Shown here: piece by piece, positions 8,399 to 16,577 of the stretch
Position numbering within the stretch: position 1 is the first letter of the stretch
Layout of the letters: the number at the start of each line of letters is the position of its first letter
Source: Actinomycetes bacterium
Lineage (GTDB): Bacteria > Bacillota > Sulfobacillia > Sulfobacillales > JAIMBI01
DNA: 64,000 bases
Direction of reading: 5' to 3'
Assembly (NCBI GenBank): GCA_023565505.1
Contig: JAIMBI010000004.1
Span: forward strand, 62,001-126,000
Translations under genes and position numbers: made by a program
The notes under the pieces: generated by a model
Told to the model about the DNA's origin: nothing
Seen by the model: only the letters and a program-made list of their open reading frames with translations
Database searches by the model: none

Positions 8399-9643
8399 CT
8401 ACTCGGCCAGTCCGAGCCGCTTGGTCTCAGGCAGGAACAAGAGCGAGACGAGGCACACGAGGTACACCAGGGGCGCGAAGATGGAGATCCCGCCCGCCAG
8501 CCCGTAGGTCGTGGCCAGCGCTCCGACGATGAGGGGCGCCAGCGCCGAGACGCCCCGGCCCACGTTGTAGGTGAAGCCCTGCCCGGCGCCCCGCACTTCG
8601 GTGGGAAACAACTCCGCCAGGAACGATCCGAACCCGCTGAAGATCCCCGAGGCGAAGAAGCCCAGCGGGAAGCTCAGCCCCAGCATCGCCCCGTTGGAGA
8701 TGTTGAAGTGCGTGTAGGCGAGGATGACCACCGCGCTCAGCACGGCGTAGATCACGAACGTGGCCTTGCGCCCGAGCCAGTCCGCGATGTAGCCGGAGAC
8801 GACGTAGCCCACGAACGACCCCAGGATGACCAGCAGCAGGTAGCTCCCGGATCCCACCACCGACAGGTGCCGGTCCGCCTTGAGATACGTGGGCAGCCAG
8901 GTGAAGATGGCGTAGTAGCCGCTGTCGGCCCCCGCCGCCAAAAGGGCCGCGAACACGGTACGGCGCAACAGCCCGGGCCGGAAGATCTTCCAGAAGCTCA
9001 GCCCCTGGCGGGCCGTGTCGGCCTTCTTGACCCAGACCGCCGGCTCCGGCACCCGCCGGAGGATGTAGAAGGCCAGGAACGCCGGCAGGATCCCGATCCA
9101 GAACAGGATGCGCCAGCCCATCGCCCCGGCGATCGGGAGCACGATGAGGGCGACGATCTCGGCGATCCCCCATCCGATGGCCCAGGCGCTCTGCATGTAG
9201 CCCAGCACGCGGCCGCGCTCGCTGTTGCGCACCGTCTCTGCCACCAGGACCGCCCCCACGGCCCACTCGCCCCCGAACCCGAGTCCTTCGAGCGCGCGGA
9301 ACACGAGCAGCGTGGAATAGGACGTCGCCAAGCCGGAAAGGGCGGTGAACACGGAATAGACGACGACGGCCGCCGCCAGGGTGCGCACCCGCCCGATCCG
9401 GTCCGACACGGTGCCGGCGATGATCCCGCCGAGGGCCGAGACCAGGAGCGTCGTGCTGCCGAGCACGCCGCCCTGGACGGTCGTCAGCTTGAAGGTCACC
9501 AGCAGGGCCGGCAGGACCAGGGTGTAGATCATGTAGTCCATGCCGTCGAGGGCCCAGCCCAGGAACGTCGCCCAAAACGCCGGGCGCTCCGCCGCCGTCA
9601 GCGACAGGGTCCCGTAGGGGCGGGACTCCTGAATGGTTGCCAC
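8399..9643 (-). CDS. MFS transporter, metabolite/aromatic acid:H+ symporter type
   Basis: A 414-aa major facilitator with about 12 membrane segments. GWALDGMDYMIYTLVLPAL and the cytoplasmic loop VSDRIGRVRT resemble sialate or aromatic-acid proton symporters, and EGLGFGGEWAVGAVLVAE is a typical segment-4 motif. A GTG at 9643 is preferred: the sequence before it reads AGGAGGGAGATC, a strong ribosome site that would otherwise be codons 2-5 of a start at the ATG 9658. The substrate is unknown. Confidence 0.85.
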   Translation of the reverse strand: MATIQESRPYGTLSLTAAERPAFWATFLGWALDGMDYMIYTLVLPALLVTFKLTTVQGGVLGSTTLLVSALGGIIAGTVSDRIGRVRTLAAAVVVYSVFTALSGLATSYSTLLVFRALEGLGFGGEWAVGAVLVAETVRNSERGRVLGYMQSAWAIGWGIAEIVALIVLPIAGAMGWRILFWIGILPAFLAFYILRRVPEPAVWVKKADTARQGLSFWKIFRPGLLRRTVFAALLAAGADSGYYAIFTWLPTYLKADRHLSVVGSGSYLLLVILGSFVGYVVSGYIADWLGRKATFVIYAVLSAVVILAYTHFNISNGAMLGLSFPLGFFASGIFSGFGSFLAELFPTEVRGAGQGFTYNVGRGVSALAPLIVGALATTYGLAGGISIFAPLVYLVCLVSLLFLPETKRLGLAE

Positions 9644-9967
9644 GATCTCCCTCCTCATGACGAAGACCGCGTCCGGGCCGGTCCTCCGGAACCACCGCGC
9701 GGCCTTCGAACCAACTATAGAGTTCTGTCAACAATGTCGAAAGGCCCCGTTCGCTGGGTGTTCCGGCAAGCGTAGCCGCCGGAGGGTCGACGGACGCCGG
9801 GCGCGCCGCGTTCCGACGGCGGGCGGCGCCATCACGGGAGGGGGTTCCTGTGCTCTCTAATATGACGTCGTCGGTCAGAGCAATCGGTCACCTGTGAAAG
9901 GTTATCATGAATACCTTACATCGACAAGCTGATATCTGACATCTGTAGGGCCCCGTCGTGGGAACGG
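9644..9967. other. Intergenic, promoter region of the MFS gene
   Basis: No gene is supported. The stretch is relatively A+T-rich around 9715-9735 and 9860-9950. A TTGACA on the - strand near 9730 lacks a well-spaced -10 box, so no promoter is called. Confidence 0.3.
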
Positions 9968-10744
9968 CTAATCGCCTTCGCCCGGCGTCCAGCTCAGGAG
10001 CGCGGAGCGCCGGGGCCGCGTCCAGGAGCCGTCGGCGACGCGTTCGGCCACGAACGCCTTGACCCGACGCACCCGTTCCGGATCCCCGTCGAGTCCCATG
10101 TGGGCGAGAAACCGTTCCACAGACCCCTCGTCGGTCAAGGGCGGGACATGGTCGTCCTCCATGAATTGGACTCGGGGCCGGATGCCGGCCGCCTCCAGGC
10201 GCGGGTAGAGGTCGGCGAACAACGGGGCCGACCTCGGGGCCTCGTCGCCCAAGAGCCGCCGAAGCTCCGCCATGGGCAGGGGATCGACATGGAGGGCAAG
10301 CACCACCCGCCGGCGGGCGACCTGTTCCATCGCCCGCACGAACGCCACCGGATCCTCCGCGAATTGAAGCACGAAGGCCCCCAGCGCCACGTCCACCGGC
10401 GGCACGTCGACCGCGGGCCACGCCCCCTCGACGACCCGCACCCGTTCTTCCACGGCGGCTTCCGCGACGTGGCGGCGCAGCCGCTCGCACATCACCGGCG
10501 CGGGCTCGACGGCAATCACGTCCCGTCCCGCTCGGGCCAGCGGGACCGCAAAGCGGCCGACGCCGGCCCCGACGTCGAGGACACGGCCGCCGGGGTCCGC
10601 GTACGCGACCACCTCGTGGAAGATCGGCGAGGCACCGGGATCGTGGGTTTGCATTGCCCGGGTCAGCCCCTCCGCCATCCACCGAAACCGTCCGGCCTGC
10701 CCGGACTCGTGCGACCGGCCCGCCGGCTGGTTCGCCTCCACCAT
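9968..10744 (-). CDS. Class I SAM-dependent methyltransferase
   Basis: A 258-aa protein with SAM motif I GRVLDVGAGVGRFAVPLA near residues 52-69 and the acidic motif II end VIAVEPAP. A later GAFVLQFAEDPVAFVRAMEQ fits the Methyltransf_11 fold. The ATG at 10744 follows GGGAGGGAGG. The substrate is not identifiable, and the gene is a stand-alone transcription unit. Confidence 0.8.
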   Translation of the reverse strand: MVEANQPAGRSHESGQAGRFRWMAEGLTRAMQTHDPGASPIFHEVVAYADPGGRVLDVGAGVGRFAVPLARAGRDVIAVEPAPVMCERLRRHVAEAAVEERVRVVEGAWPAVDVPPVDVALGAFVLQFAEDPVAFVRAMEQVARRRVVLALHVDPLPMAELRRLLGDEAPRSAPLFADLYPRLEAAGIRPRVQFMEDDHVPPLTDEGSVERFLAHMGLDGDPERVRRVKAFVAERVADGSWTRPRRSALLSWTPGEGD

Positions 10745-10828
10745 GAGCCGCCTCCCTCCCTGCTTCTGCCGTACGGGACGCTCTTCGCCGGCCACGGCGC
10801 ATCTCCTCCGTGGGGCCCGGCCCCCACC

Positions 10829-11818
10829 CTAGGAGGTGCCCCCCGTTGGCCAGGCCGCGCCGCCCACGACGGGCGCGTTGAGGGGCCGCCCGCCCATCGA
10901 TCCGTAGAAGGGAGCGCTGCCGAAACTGAACACCCCGCCGTCCGCCGCGAACAACCAGTACCCCTTCCCGTCGGGCGCCGCCGCCATCCCCACCACCGGC
11001 GCGTTGAGGGGATGGCCCGCCATGGATCCCAGAAACGGCGCCGCCCCGAAGCTGAACACGCCGCCGTCCGCGGCGCAGAGCCAATACCCGTCGCCCTGCG
11101 GCCGCACGGCGATCCCCACCACGGGCCGGTTGAGGGGGTGGCCGGCCATCGACCCGAAGAACCGCGCCGTGCCGAACGTAAACACCCCACCGTCCGCCGC
11201 CGCGAGAACGTAGCCGGCCGTCGGCGGCGAGAGCGGCGAGGGCGGCGGCAGCACGGCCGGATCGAACCAGGACGCGTCGACGGGTCCGACGATGCCGGGG
11301 CAGGTCGCCGCGTCGGTGTACTGCCAGCCCACGTACGGGATCCGGGGTTCCGCTCCCCAGTCCGCGACCCAACGCCGCCAGCGCGCGTCAAGACCGACGA
11401 GCGCGGTGAGGAAGAAGTTCTCCGACGCGTAGACCAAGGGCGTCTGAGCGGGCGGGACCGCCCCCGCCACCCGGGCGCACCAGGTTTCCACCGCCGCCAG
11501 CGGTTGGCCCGCCGACGTCTCGATGTCACACGCCGGCGGCAGGTCCCCGATGCCGCCGTTCCGCTCGGCGACCGCCAGGAAGAAATCGGCTTGCGCAACG
11601 GCCTCCGCCGACGCGTCGAGGTATTGGTAGAAGCCGTAGGGAAGCCCGGCCGCCCGGGCCCCGGCCACGTTGACCGCCGCGTCCGGGTCAGCCATCAACC
11701 CGGCCGCAGCCCGGATGTACACCCCCTGCGCGAAACCGGACTGCGCCACCTTCGGCCAGTCGATGCGGGCGCCTTGATAACTTCCCTGCCACGCCGACAC
11801 GTCGATGATGCGCAGCAC
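10829..11818 (-). CDS. GH25-type lysozyme with C-terminal GGVFSFG repeats
   Basis: A 329-aa protein. Residues 1-195 form a GH25 muramidase domain: Asp6 and the acidic pair Asp98/Glu100 (ACDIETSAG) are the expected catalytic residues. Residues about 207-325 hold three copies of a roughly 37-residue repeat with core ADGGVF(S/T)FG and GSMAGHPLN, a beta-rich repeat found in secreted cell-wall proteins. No signal peptide is evident. It is phage-endolysin-like but lies about 2.5 kb outside the prophage. Confidence 0.82.
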   Translation of the reverse strand: MLRIIDVSAWQGSYQGARIDWPKVAQSGFAQGVYIRAAAGLMADPDAAVNVAGARAAGLPYGFYQYLDASAEAVAQADFFLAVAERNGGIGDLPPACDIETSAGQPLAAVETWCARVAGAVPPAQTPLVYASENFFLTALVGLDARWRRWVADWGAEPRIPYVGWQYTDAATCPGIVGPVDASWFDPAVLPPPSPLSPPTAGYVLAAADGGVFTFGTARFFGSMAGHPLNRPVVGIAVRPQGDGYWLCAADGGVFSFGAAPFLGSMAGHPLNAPVVGMAAAPDGKGYWLFAADGGVFSFGSAPFYGSMGGRPLNAPVVGGAAWPTGGTS

Positions 11819-12217
11819 CTTTCCGCCCCCCGTTCTCCGCGGCGTCTCCTCAGGTCCCCGATTCGGTATACCGGTGCCGGCGCACCGGGCCGTCGGTCCC
11901 CGTCCTCATGGCTGACATACGCCCGCCACGCCGGAACATGCCGCACCGAGTCCCGTGTCCGGGGGACGACGCTCCCACCGCACCCTATCCGTCGAGGAGG
12001 GGACGGCGCCCGGCGGGTTCGGGCCGGCTGGGGCGGCGGCCAGACCGCTACGACCCAGAGCGGCCGCCTGACACCCGGGGTGGACCCGCCGACGCTGGGC
12101 CTGCGAAGGCAGAAGGCCGACTCCGCTGCTCCGGTCCGTTCGGCCAAGGGTCCCGGCTCCGCCGGCCGCCCCACGAGATCGCGGGATGCCCGGAGAACGT
12201 CAGGGAGGCACAAAAAG
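11819..12217. other. Intergenic region between lysozyme gene and tRNA-Gln
   Basis: About 400 nt of G+C-rich DNA with no credible coding frame on either strand. A TATACC near 11868 could be a -10 element for the lysozyme gene, but no matching -35 is seen. Confidence 0.35.
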
Positions 12218-12291
12218 TGGCTGGGGCGCCAGGATTCGAACCTGGGATGGCGGATCCAAAGTCCGCTGCCTTACCGCTTGGCTACGCCCCA
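12218..12291 (-). tRNA. tRNA-Gln (anticodon TTG)
   Basis: A complete cloverleaf reads on the - strand. The acceptor TGGGGCG pairs with CGCCCCA and is followed by G and an encoded CCA. The anticodon loop ACTTTGGAT gives TTG, and the T-arm is CCAGGTTCGAATCCTGG. The weak U1-A72 pair is typical of glutamine tRNAs. Confidence 0.96.
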
Positions 12292-12519
12292 ACTTCTGAA
12301 GAAAACACACTTTTGCCGCGGCCCCAGGATCGTCGGGCCGCTCGTTCTGCCGAAGCAGTATAGCACAGTCGGCCGCTCGGCACCATGGAAGCGGCTGGCC
12401 AGGGTGCGCCTCACAATGGTGAACAGGCGGCCTAGCGGCGCCGCGGCGGCACCCGCCGCGTCAGCGGTCGGCTGGCCTACAACGCCGTTCCGCGTCCCGC
12501 CCGACGCCGCGCCTGGAGG

Positions 12520-12880
12520 GCAGGGCCTGGCCCCGGCGGCCGTCCACCGCGTGCCGCCCTGGCTCACCCGCCGCTCGAGCACGCGCTTGCCGGCGCGTTC
12601 GACCGTCCCCGACCCCATCGGCAGGCCCTGGCGCCGAGAGGCCGGGTAATCTGTCGGCTGCCACGGTATGCCGGCGGCGCGCTCGTGGCGGGCGGTCTGT
12701 CGCACTCCCCGATGCGGTGTCCATCCCGCGCGGCCGGTGCCGCCGCTAGGCCGCGCGTTTCCGTGCTGCGTCGCCTGTCAACCCGGCGCCCACGCCGCAT
12801 CGCCGCCGACCCATGACCCGCCGGGCCGACGTAAGAGTACGGACGGCGCAGCTCGTAGGCCCCGAAGACTCCACGCACCG
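12520..12880 (-). pseudogene. Transposase remnant (ISKra4-like C-terminal signature)
   Basis: One - strand frame contains RQGLPMGSGTVERAGKRVLE, then RRVSQGGTRWTAAGAR, matching the GLPxGSGxVE...K.RxK.xGMRWS block that holds the last catalytic glutamate of a DDE transposase family. A second frame near 12800-12870 reads VFGAYELRRPYSYVGPAGHG, resembling the start of the same family. Frames change between them and the central catalytic part is missing, so this is a decayed copy. Family assignment is from memory of the motif. Confidence 0.5.
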
Positions 12881-13215
12881 TTCGTCGTCGCGACCTGCGG
12901 CCCTGGCTGGTGCACGCGGCCCTCGACGACCGGTGCGATCCCCCTCCCCGGGGTCAACGCGACCGCGTCAGCGGAAGCGGCTTTCGCGACGCTCCTCCCT
13001 GGGTCTGCCCGCAACCCTCCGGTCTGACCAGCTGCCTTCGTCCCGGCCGCCGCAAGTCCCTTACGACATCATGGCAACCGAGTCGCGCCCCGCTTTCCAC
13101 GCTGGTCTGCGAGCCCCGTCCCGGGAGCCGTTGCGGTCGGCCACCCACCGGGGCTTCGCCGGGCGCATCGCCCGGACGGCTTGACCCGGCCGCTTCCAAG
13201 AGGCAGAATCTTCCT
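12881..13215. other. Non-coding G+C-rich stretch
   Basis: No supported gene, tRNA or clear repeat. It may include further eroded transposon sequence and the promoter of the next gene. Confidence 0.3.
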
Positions 13216-14145
13216 ATGAAGGCTGTCATCATCCCCCGTTTCGGGGGTCCCGAAGTGCTGGAGGTCGCCGATCTGCCCAAACCCCAACCGGGGCCGGGCG
13301 AAGTCCGCATCCGCGTCGCGGCGGCCACCGTCAACCCGACGGACATCTCCCTCCGGTCCGGCCGCCGTCCCACGAACCTGCCCCCGCCCTACATCCCCGG
13401 CATGGAGCTGGCGGGCACGGTGGACGTCGTGGGGCCGGGCGTGTCGGATCGCCGCCCGGGCGAGCAGGTGATGGCCATCGTGCTGCCCCTTCGGCCGCAG
13501 GGCGGAGCCCAGGCGGAACTGGTGGTCGTCCCCGCCGAGTCGGTCGTCCCCGTACCCGACAGGGCCACGCTCGTCGAGGCCGCCACCTTGCCCATGAACG
13601 GACTCACGGTGCGCCGGGCCCTGGACCTGTTGGCCCTTCCCGCCGGAGCCACCCTGGCGGTGACCGGCGCCGCCGGCGCCGTGGGCGGTTACGCCATTCA
13701 ACTCGGGAAAGTCGCCGGACTCCGGGTCGTGGCCGACGCCGCTCCGGCCGACGAGGCGTTGGTGCGCAGCCTGGGGGCGGACATCGTCGTCCCCCGGGGT
13801 CACGACGTGGCCCGAGCCATCCGGACGGTCGTTCCCGACGGCGTGGACGCGTTGATCGACGCGGCCGTGCAGGGGCCGACGGTTCTGCCGGCCGTGCGCG
13901 ACGGCGGCCAAGTCGCCGCCGTCCGGCAATGGACGGGCGGCACGGAGCGCGGTATCCGCATCCACCAGGTCGCCGTGAGCGACTACGCCCGCAACCAGGC
14001 GGCCTTGGACGAGCTGCGGCGCTTGGCCGGCGCCGGGAAGCTCACCCTGCGCGTGGCGGAAACCTTCCTGCCGGAGCGCGTCGCCGAGGCCCACCGCAAG
14101 CTGGAGGCCGGCGGCGTCCGCGGTCGTCTGGTCCTCGTCTTCTAA
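13216..14145 (+). CDS. Zinc-free alcohol dehydrogenase/quinone oxidoreductase family protein
   Basis: A 309-aa medium-chain reductase. The N-terminal GroES-like domain (MKAVIIPRFGGPEVLEV) is followed by a Rossmann motif VTGAAGAVGGYAIQLGK with AAGAVG as NADPH loop. Zinc ligands are absent, as in quinone oxidoreductases. It would reduce a quinone or enone with NADPH in the cytoplasm. The ATG at 13216 is the conserved family start, but its ribosome site is weak. It is the last host gene before the prophage. Confidence 0.85.
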   Translation: MKAVIIPRFGGPEVLEVADLPKPQPGPGEVRIRVAAATVNPTDISLRSGRRPTNLPPPYIPGMELAGTVDVVGPGVSDRRPGEQVMAIVLPLRPQGGAQAELVVVPAESVVPVPDRATLVEAATLPMNGLTVRRALDLLALPAGATLAVTGAAGAVGGYAIQLGKVAGLRVVADAAPADEALVRSLGADIVVPRGHDVARAIRTVVPDGVDALIDAAVQGPTVLPAVRDGGQVAAVRQWTGGTERGIRIHQVAVSDYARNQAALDELRRLAGAGKLTLRVAETFLPERVAEAHRKLEAGGVRGRLVLVF

Positions 14146-14247
14146 GTCCGCTCGTCCCGAACCGGCCTAACCGGCGAGGGGTCGTCGACGCGCGAACCCA
14201 CCGGTGCGTCCGTCGCCGGCTCGACGGACGGACGCCGGAGAACATTG

Positions 14248-14276
14248 GGGCGGCATAGCCCTCGGCTATGCCGCCC
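14248..14276 (-). terminator. Hairpin downstream of the tRNA-Ala 3' end
   Basis: A perfect 13-bp inverted repeat (GGGCGGCATAGCC/GGCTATGCCGCCC) with loop CTC. It lies 25 nt beyond the tRNA fragment on its strand and probably terminated the original tRNA transcript. It also lies 100 nt past the oxidoreductase gene, which it could serve from the other side. There is no clear T-run. Confidence 0.5.
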
Positions 14277-14301
14277 GTATGATCCCAAGCCTGGTGATGT
14301 T

Positions 14302-14346
14302 TGGTGGAGCGGACGGGATTCGAACCCGCGACCCCCAGAATGCAAA
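14302..14346 (-). other. tRNA-Ala(TGC) 3' fragment: phage attachment site (att)
   Basis: The - strand reads TTTGCAT (anticodon loop, TGC), TCTGG, GGGTC, then the T-arm GCGGGTTCGAATCCCGT, acceptor CCGCTCC and ACCA. U70 suits the alanine G3-U70 identity pair. The match ends at the anticodon loop: the next bases cannot form the 5' anticodon strand and no D-arm follows. This is the usual scar of tRNA-directed integration; the intact gene is expected at the other prophage end beyond 64000. Confidence 0.82.
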
Positions 14347-14508
14347 CTAGGCGCCGGTCTCCGCCCACGGGCGACGGGGACATCCCCGTGCGGCTCGGCG
14401 GATCTGACCGTGCCCGGAAACCCTTGCCGCAGAACGCTTCGGGCGGCGGACGGCAGCGTCGGGCGGAGACTGTCTGCTGACTGGGTGCACCGATCACCTG
14501 ACTGAAAT

Positions 14509-14528
14509 GGGGACACACTAGGGGACAC
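14509..14528. repeat. Tandem GGGGACAC direct repeat near att
   Basis: Two GGGGACAC copies separated by ACTA lie about 160 bp inside the phage end. They could be arm-type integrase sites; no proof. Confidence 0.4.
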
Positions 14529-14544
14529 GCCGCTAGAGACACCA

Positions 14545-14573
14545 AAACGCCCCCGCGCAGGGCGAGGGCGTTT
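14545..14573. terminator. Bidirectional terminator at phage right end
   Basis: Stem AAACGCCC/GGGCGTTT encloses a G+C-rich loop, with T-runs on both strands. It separates the phage end from the tRNA scar. Confidence 0.7.
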
Positions 14574-14838
14574 GTGTTATGTACTACAGGAGACGGCCCT
14601 CCTCGTGCGATGTGGCTGGCCGTGTCACAGCCCTTTGGACTCACCGCACGCGAGTAACTCGGGCGACAGAGTTGACCGTGCAACCACGGTTTGGCCCTAC
14701 CGCTGCGAGCAACCGTTCCTGCGTCCGGACCGGTCTTCATTGTAGCACAAATCCCTAGCACAACGACGGACCCCCGGCCGCCGGAGTTTCACCGGCCCTC
14801 CCTCTCGTGGGGCGCTCCATCCAGAATGAGGCCCTCCA
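14574..14838. other. Non-coding phage right-end segment
   Basis: With 14347-14544 this makes about 460 nt of gene-free DNA between the att scar and the first + strand cassette. Only the repeat and terminator listed separately are recognised; integrase arm sites may lie here. Confidence 0.35.
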
Positions 14839-14866
14839 TTGGTGTCGAATTCGCAAATGATATGCT
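14839..14866 (+). promoter_or_regulatory. Candidate sigma-70-type promoter for right-end cassette
   Basis: TTGGTG and TATGCT are spaced by 16 nt in an A+T-rich island and point to the gene starting 49 nt downstream. No other promoter is evident for the three-gene cassette. Confidence 0.5.
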
Positions 14867-14914
14867 AGACATGATCCGACAGAGTACTTGCGGCGTGAGG
14901 AGTGATCGAGAAAC

Positions 14915-15259
14915 ATGCCCACACAGCTTTACGCTAATTTGTTTGCCATTCGTATGGGGCCAGCGGATTTAGCCCTCGTCCTGCGGCAGGCCACCGATGT
15001 AAGGGTAGGGGTTCAAATCCCACCGGATGAGACAGACACAGTGGTCTATCTGAGTCCCGTTCTCGCGAAGCAGCTCGCTAACGGGCTGAGTCAAGCCGTT
15101 ACTGCCTACGAATCGTTATACGGTCCCATCCCGCTCCAGGAACGCCTTGGCCCAGAGGAGATCGACCGATTGAGAGAATCTCTCTCCCAACAAGCGGCTG
15201 GCTCGAACCTCCAAGCCATCGTCCAGCGGCACACGCCGCAAGGGGGCGGCACCGATTGA
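14915..15259 (+). CDS. DUF3467-like protein, phage right-end cassette
   Basis: A 114-aa soluble protein. Its segments YANLFAIRMGPADLALVL, VVYLSPVLAKQLANGL and AYESLYGPI follow the DUF3467 pattern (YAN...F.L.FG, SP..AK.L...L, YE..FG.I), whose function is unknown. AGGAG lies about 12 nt before the ATG. It reads opposite to the late operon with less G+C-biased codons, as in lysogenic-conversion genes. Two small genes follow closely. Confidence 0.65.
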   Translation: MPTQLYANLFAIRMGPADLALVLRQATDVRVGVQIPPDETDTVVYLSPVLAKQLANGLSQAVTAYESLYGPIPLQERLGPEEIDRLRESLSQQAAGSNLQAIVQRHTPQGGGTD

Positions 15260-15269
15260 CACGGTCATC

Positions 15270-15601
15270 TTGACGACGGCGACCCGCTTCGGCGAACCGG
15301 TCGTCCTCTATTCGTCGGCGTACCAGCACATCCTGAAAAACCATCCTGAGATGTCGCCGGTAGTCAGTCCTGTGGCTACATCGTTACTGGAGCCGCACTT
15401 GGTCACATACAGCTCGCAGTATAAGGGACGGCAGCTCTTCTTTGGGCTCGGCGCCCACCCGAATTACCCGATGCTCTTTGTCAAGACTGTCGTAGACTAT
15501 ACACAGGCACTGCCATCGTCGTCACGGCGATGGTGGTGCCCGGACCATCTCCGGCCGAGTTGAAGGGGGGCATTCGTTATGACGAACGTCCCCGGTCTTG
15601 A
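15270..15601 (+). pseudogene. PBECR-like nuclease/toxin gene with a frameshift
   Basis: The frame starts near TTG 15270 (or ATT 15255). It contains VLYSSAYQHILKNHPEM and LFVKTVVDY, resembling phage Barnase/EndoU/ColicinE5-D/RelE-like (PBECR) domains. In this frame it ends at 15563 with an implausible basic tail. A -1 shift near 15500 instead gives TGTAIVVTAMVVPGPSPAEL and a stop at 15601, which overlaps the next gene and completes the fold. One base appears lost. The family call rests on motif resemblance. Confidence 0.55.
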
Positions 15602-15842
15602 GTGGGAGTACGACCGAGAGCAGGATGTCCTCTACTGTGTCATTGGTCGGCCCGTCCCTGCACTGTCGGAGACGGACCAAAACGATGAAAGCATTACCTG
15701 GCGTTATGCGTTCGAGGATGGTCGCCTGACGGGGTTCACCGTGTGGGCGTACTCCGAGCACGCGCGGAACGCGCTCCAGCGCTACCTTGAGGCAGAGTGG
15801 CACCGACGAGGCGGCACAGCGTCGTTGCCCTCGCTGCCTTAG
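15579..15842 (+). CDS. DUF2283-like small protein
   Basis: An 87-aa protein. LEWEYDREQDVLYCVIG and the acidic ITWRYAFEDGRLTGFTVWAY match the DUF2283 pattern (YD...D.LYI, then a strand ending in G..I). Function is unknown. AAGGGGGG precedes the ATG by about 9 nt. It follows a PBECR-like gene and overlaps its shifted reading frame. A partner or antitoxin role is possible but only inferred. Confidence 0.65.
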   Translation: MTNVPGLEWEYDREQDVLYCVIGRPVPALSETDQNDESITWRYAFEDGRLTGFTVWAYSEHARNALQRYLEAEWHRRGGTASLPSLP

Positions 15843-15923
15843 TACTGTCTGCCCCGCATGTGATACAATCAAGGCAGCGGGAGAGCGCGATCCATCAGCG
15901 AGATGCGTAAGTTCGCGTAGGGC

Positions 15924-15951
15924 GGCGTCGGAAGACGCCCCCTTCTCTTTT
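15924..15951 (+). terminator. Terminator of the right-end cassette
   Basis: Stem GGCGTC/GACGCC with loop GGAA is followed by CCCCCTTCTCTTTT on the + strand, about 80 nt past the DUF2283 stop. Confidence 0.6.
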
Positions 15952-15964
15952 GCGTACGCCGTGA

Positions 15965-16183
15965 TTAGTGCCCCGGATCCGTATGCGCCCCCGGCCGCAG
16001 CGCGAAGCCGTCCGCGTCCTCGTCGACGAGCCAAAACTGGCCGCAGCAGCACCAGATGGCGAAGCGGGCGGGGCATGTCTCGAACAACGCGTCGACCTCG
16101 ACCGCCCGCCAGCCGCGCCCGCAATCGGGACAGCCCAGGCTCGCGCGGGTCGGGGCGACGCGGACCAGCGTGCGGCGATCCAT
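15965..16183 (-). CDS. Small zinc-ribbon-like protein
   Basis: A 72-aa protein, probably the last gene of the late operon. Cysteines occur as CPDCGRGW and then CPARFAIWCCCG, enough for one zinc site. No known family is recognised. The ATG at 16183 starts just past the holin stop and lacks a good ribosome site, so coupling is likely. Confidence 0.5.
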   Translation of the reverse strand: MDRRTLVRVAPTRASLGCPDCGRGWRAVEVDALFETCPARFAIWCCCGQFWLVDEDADGFALRPGAHTDPGH

Positions 16184-16189
16184 GGGGCA

Positions 16190-16555
16190 TTACGGCGTCG
16201 GCGGCGGGGCGGGTGCGGGCTTGGGCGCGGGGGCCGAGGCTTGCAGCGTGCCGGCGGCTTTCTGCCGCGCGTAGGCCCCCTGGATGAGCTGGGCCGCCTC
16301 ATCGAGCGCCAGCACGATGCCCCGCTGCTTGGCGATCTGGACGAGTTGCTGGACCGCCTGCTCGAACTTGGCGGCGCCTTCCGTGGGCCCGAAGTGCTCC
16401 ATCCAGAGCACGAGGTCATCGGCGACGGGCTGGAGCACCTGCCACAGCGCGGCGACTTGGGCGCGCTGGGCCGGCGTTGCGAACACCCGCAGGTAGATGC
16501 CGCCGGCAACCACAGCAGCGGCGGCGAGAGCTTGGGCGAATTGGAGCCAGGTCAT
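16190..16555 (-). CDS. Phage holin, LLH family
   Basis: A 121-aa protein. One N-terminal membrane segment (FAQALAAAAVVAGGIYLRVF) is followed by a charged helical part with EGAAKFEQAVQQLVQIAKQR and LDEAAQLIQGAY, the pattern of Lactobacillus phage LL-H type holins. The tail is Ala/Pro-rich. It would form pores that release the endolysin. GGGAGGAC precedes the ATG. It lies one gene from the GH25 endolysin. Confidence 0.75.
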   Translation of the reverse strand: MTWLQFAQALAAAAVVAGGIYLRVFATPAQRAQVAALWQVLQPVADDLVLWMEHFGPTEGAAKFEQAVQQLVQIAKQRGIVLALDEAAQLIQGAYARQKAAGTLQASAPAPKPAPAPPPTP

Positions 16556-16577
16556 GGGCGTCCTCCCTTTCTAGGGA

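Noticed and set aside
9888-12649. Long + and - frames across methyltransferase, lysozyme and tRNA
   Set aside because: They cross real genes in other frames and a tRNA, with no ribosome sites or motifs.
14248-14276. A mobile palindromic repeat element
   Set aside because: It is a simple hairpin next to the tRNA 3' end; no second copy was noticed.
14142-14761. Open frames across the tRNA-Ala scar
   Set aside because: They translate tRNA and terminator sequence; the residues are typical of spurious tRNA-derived ORFs.
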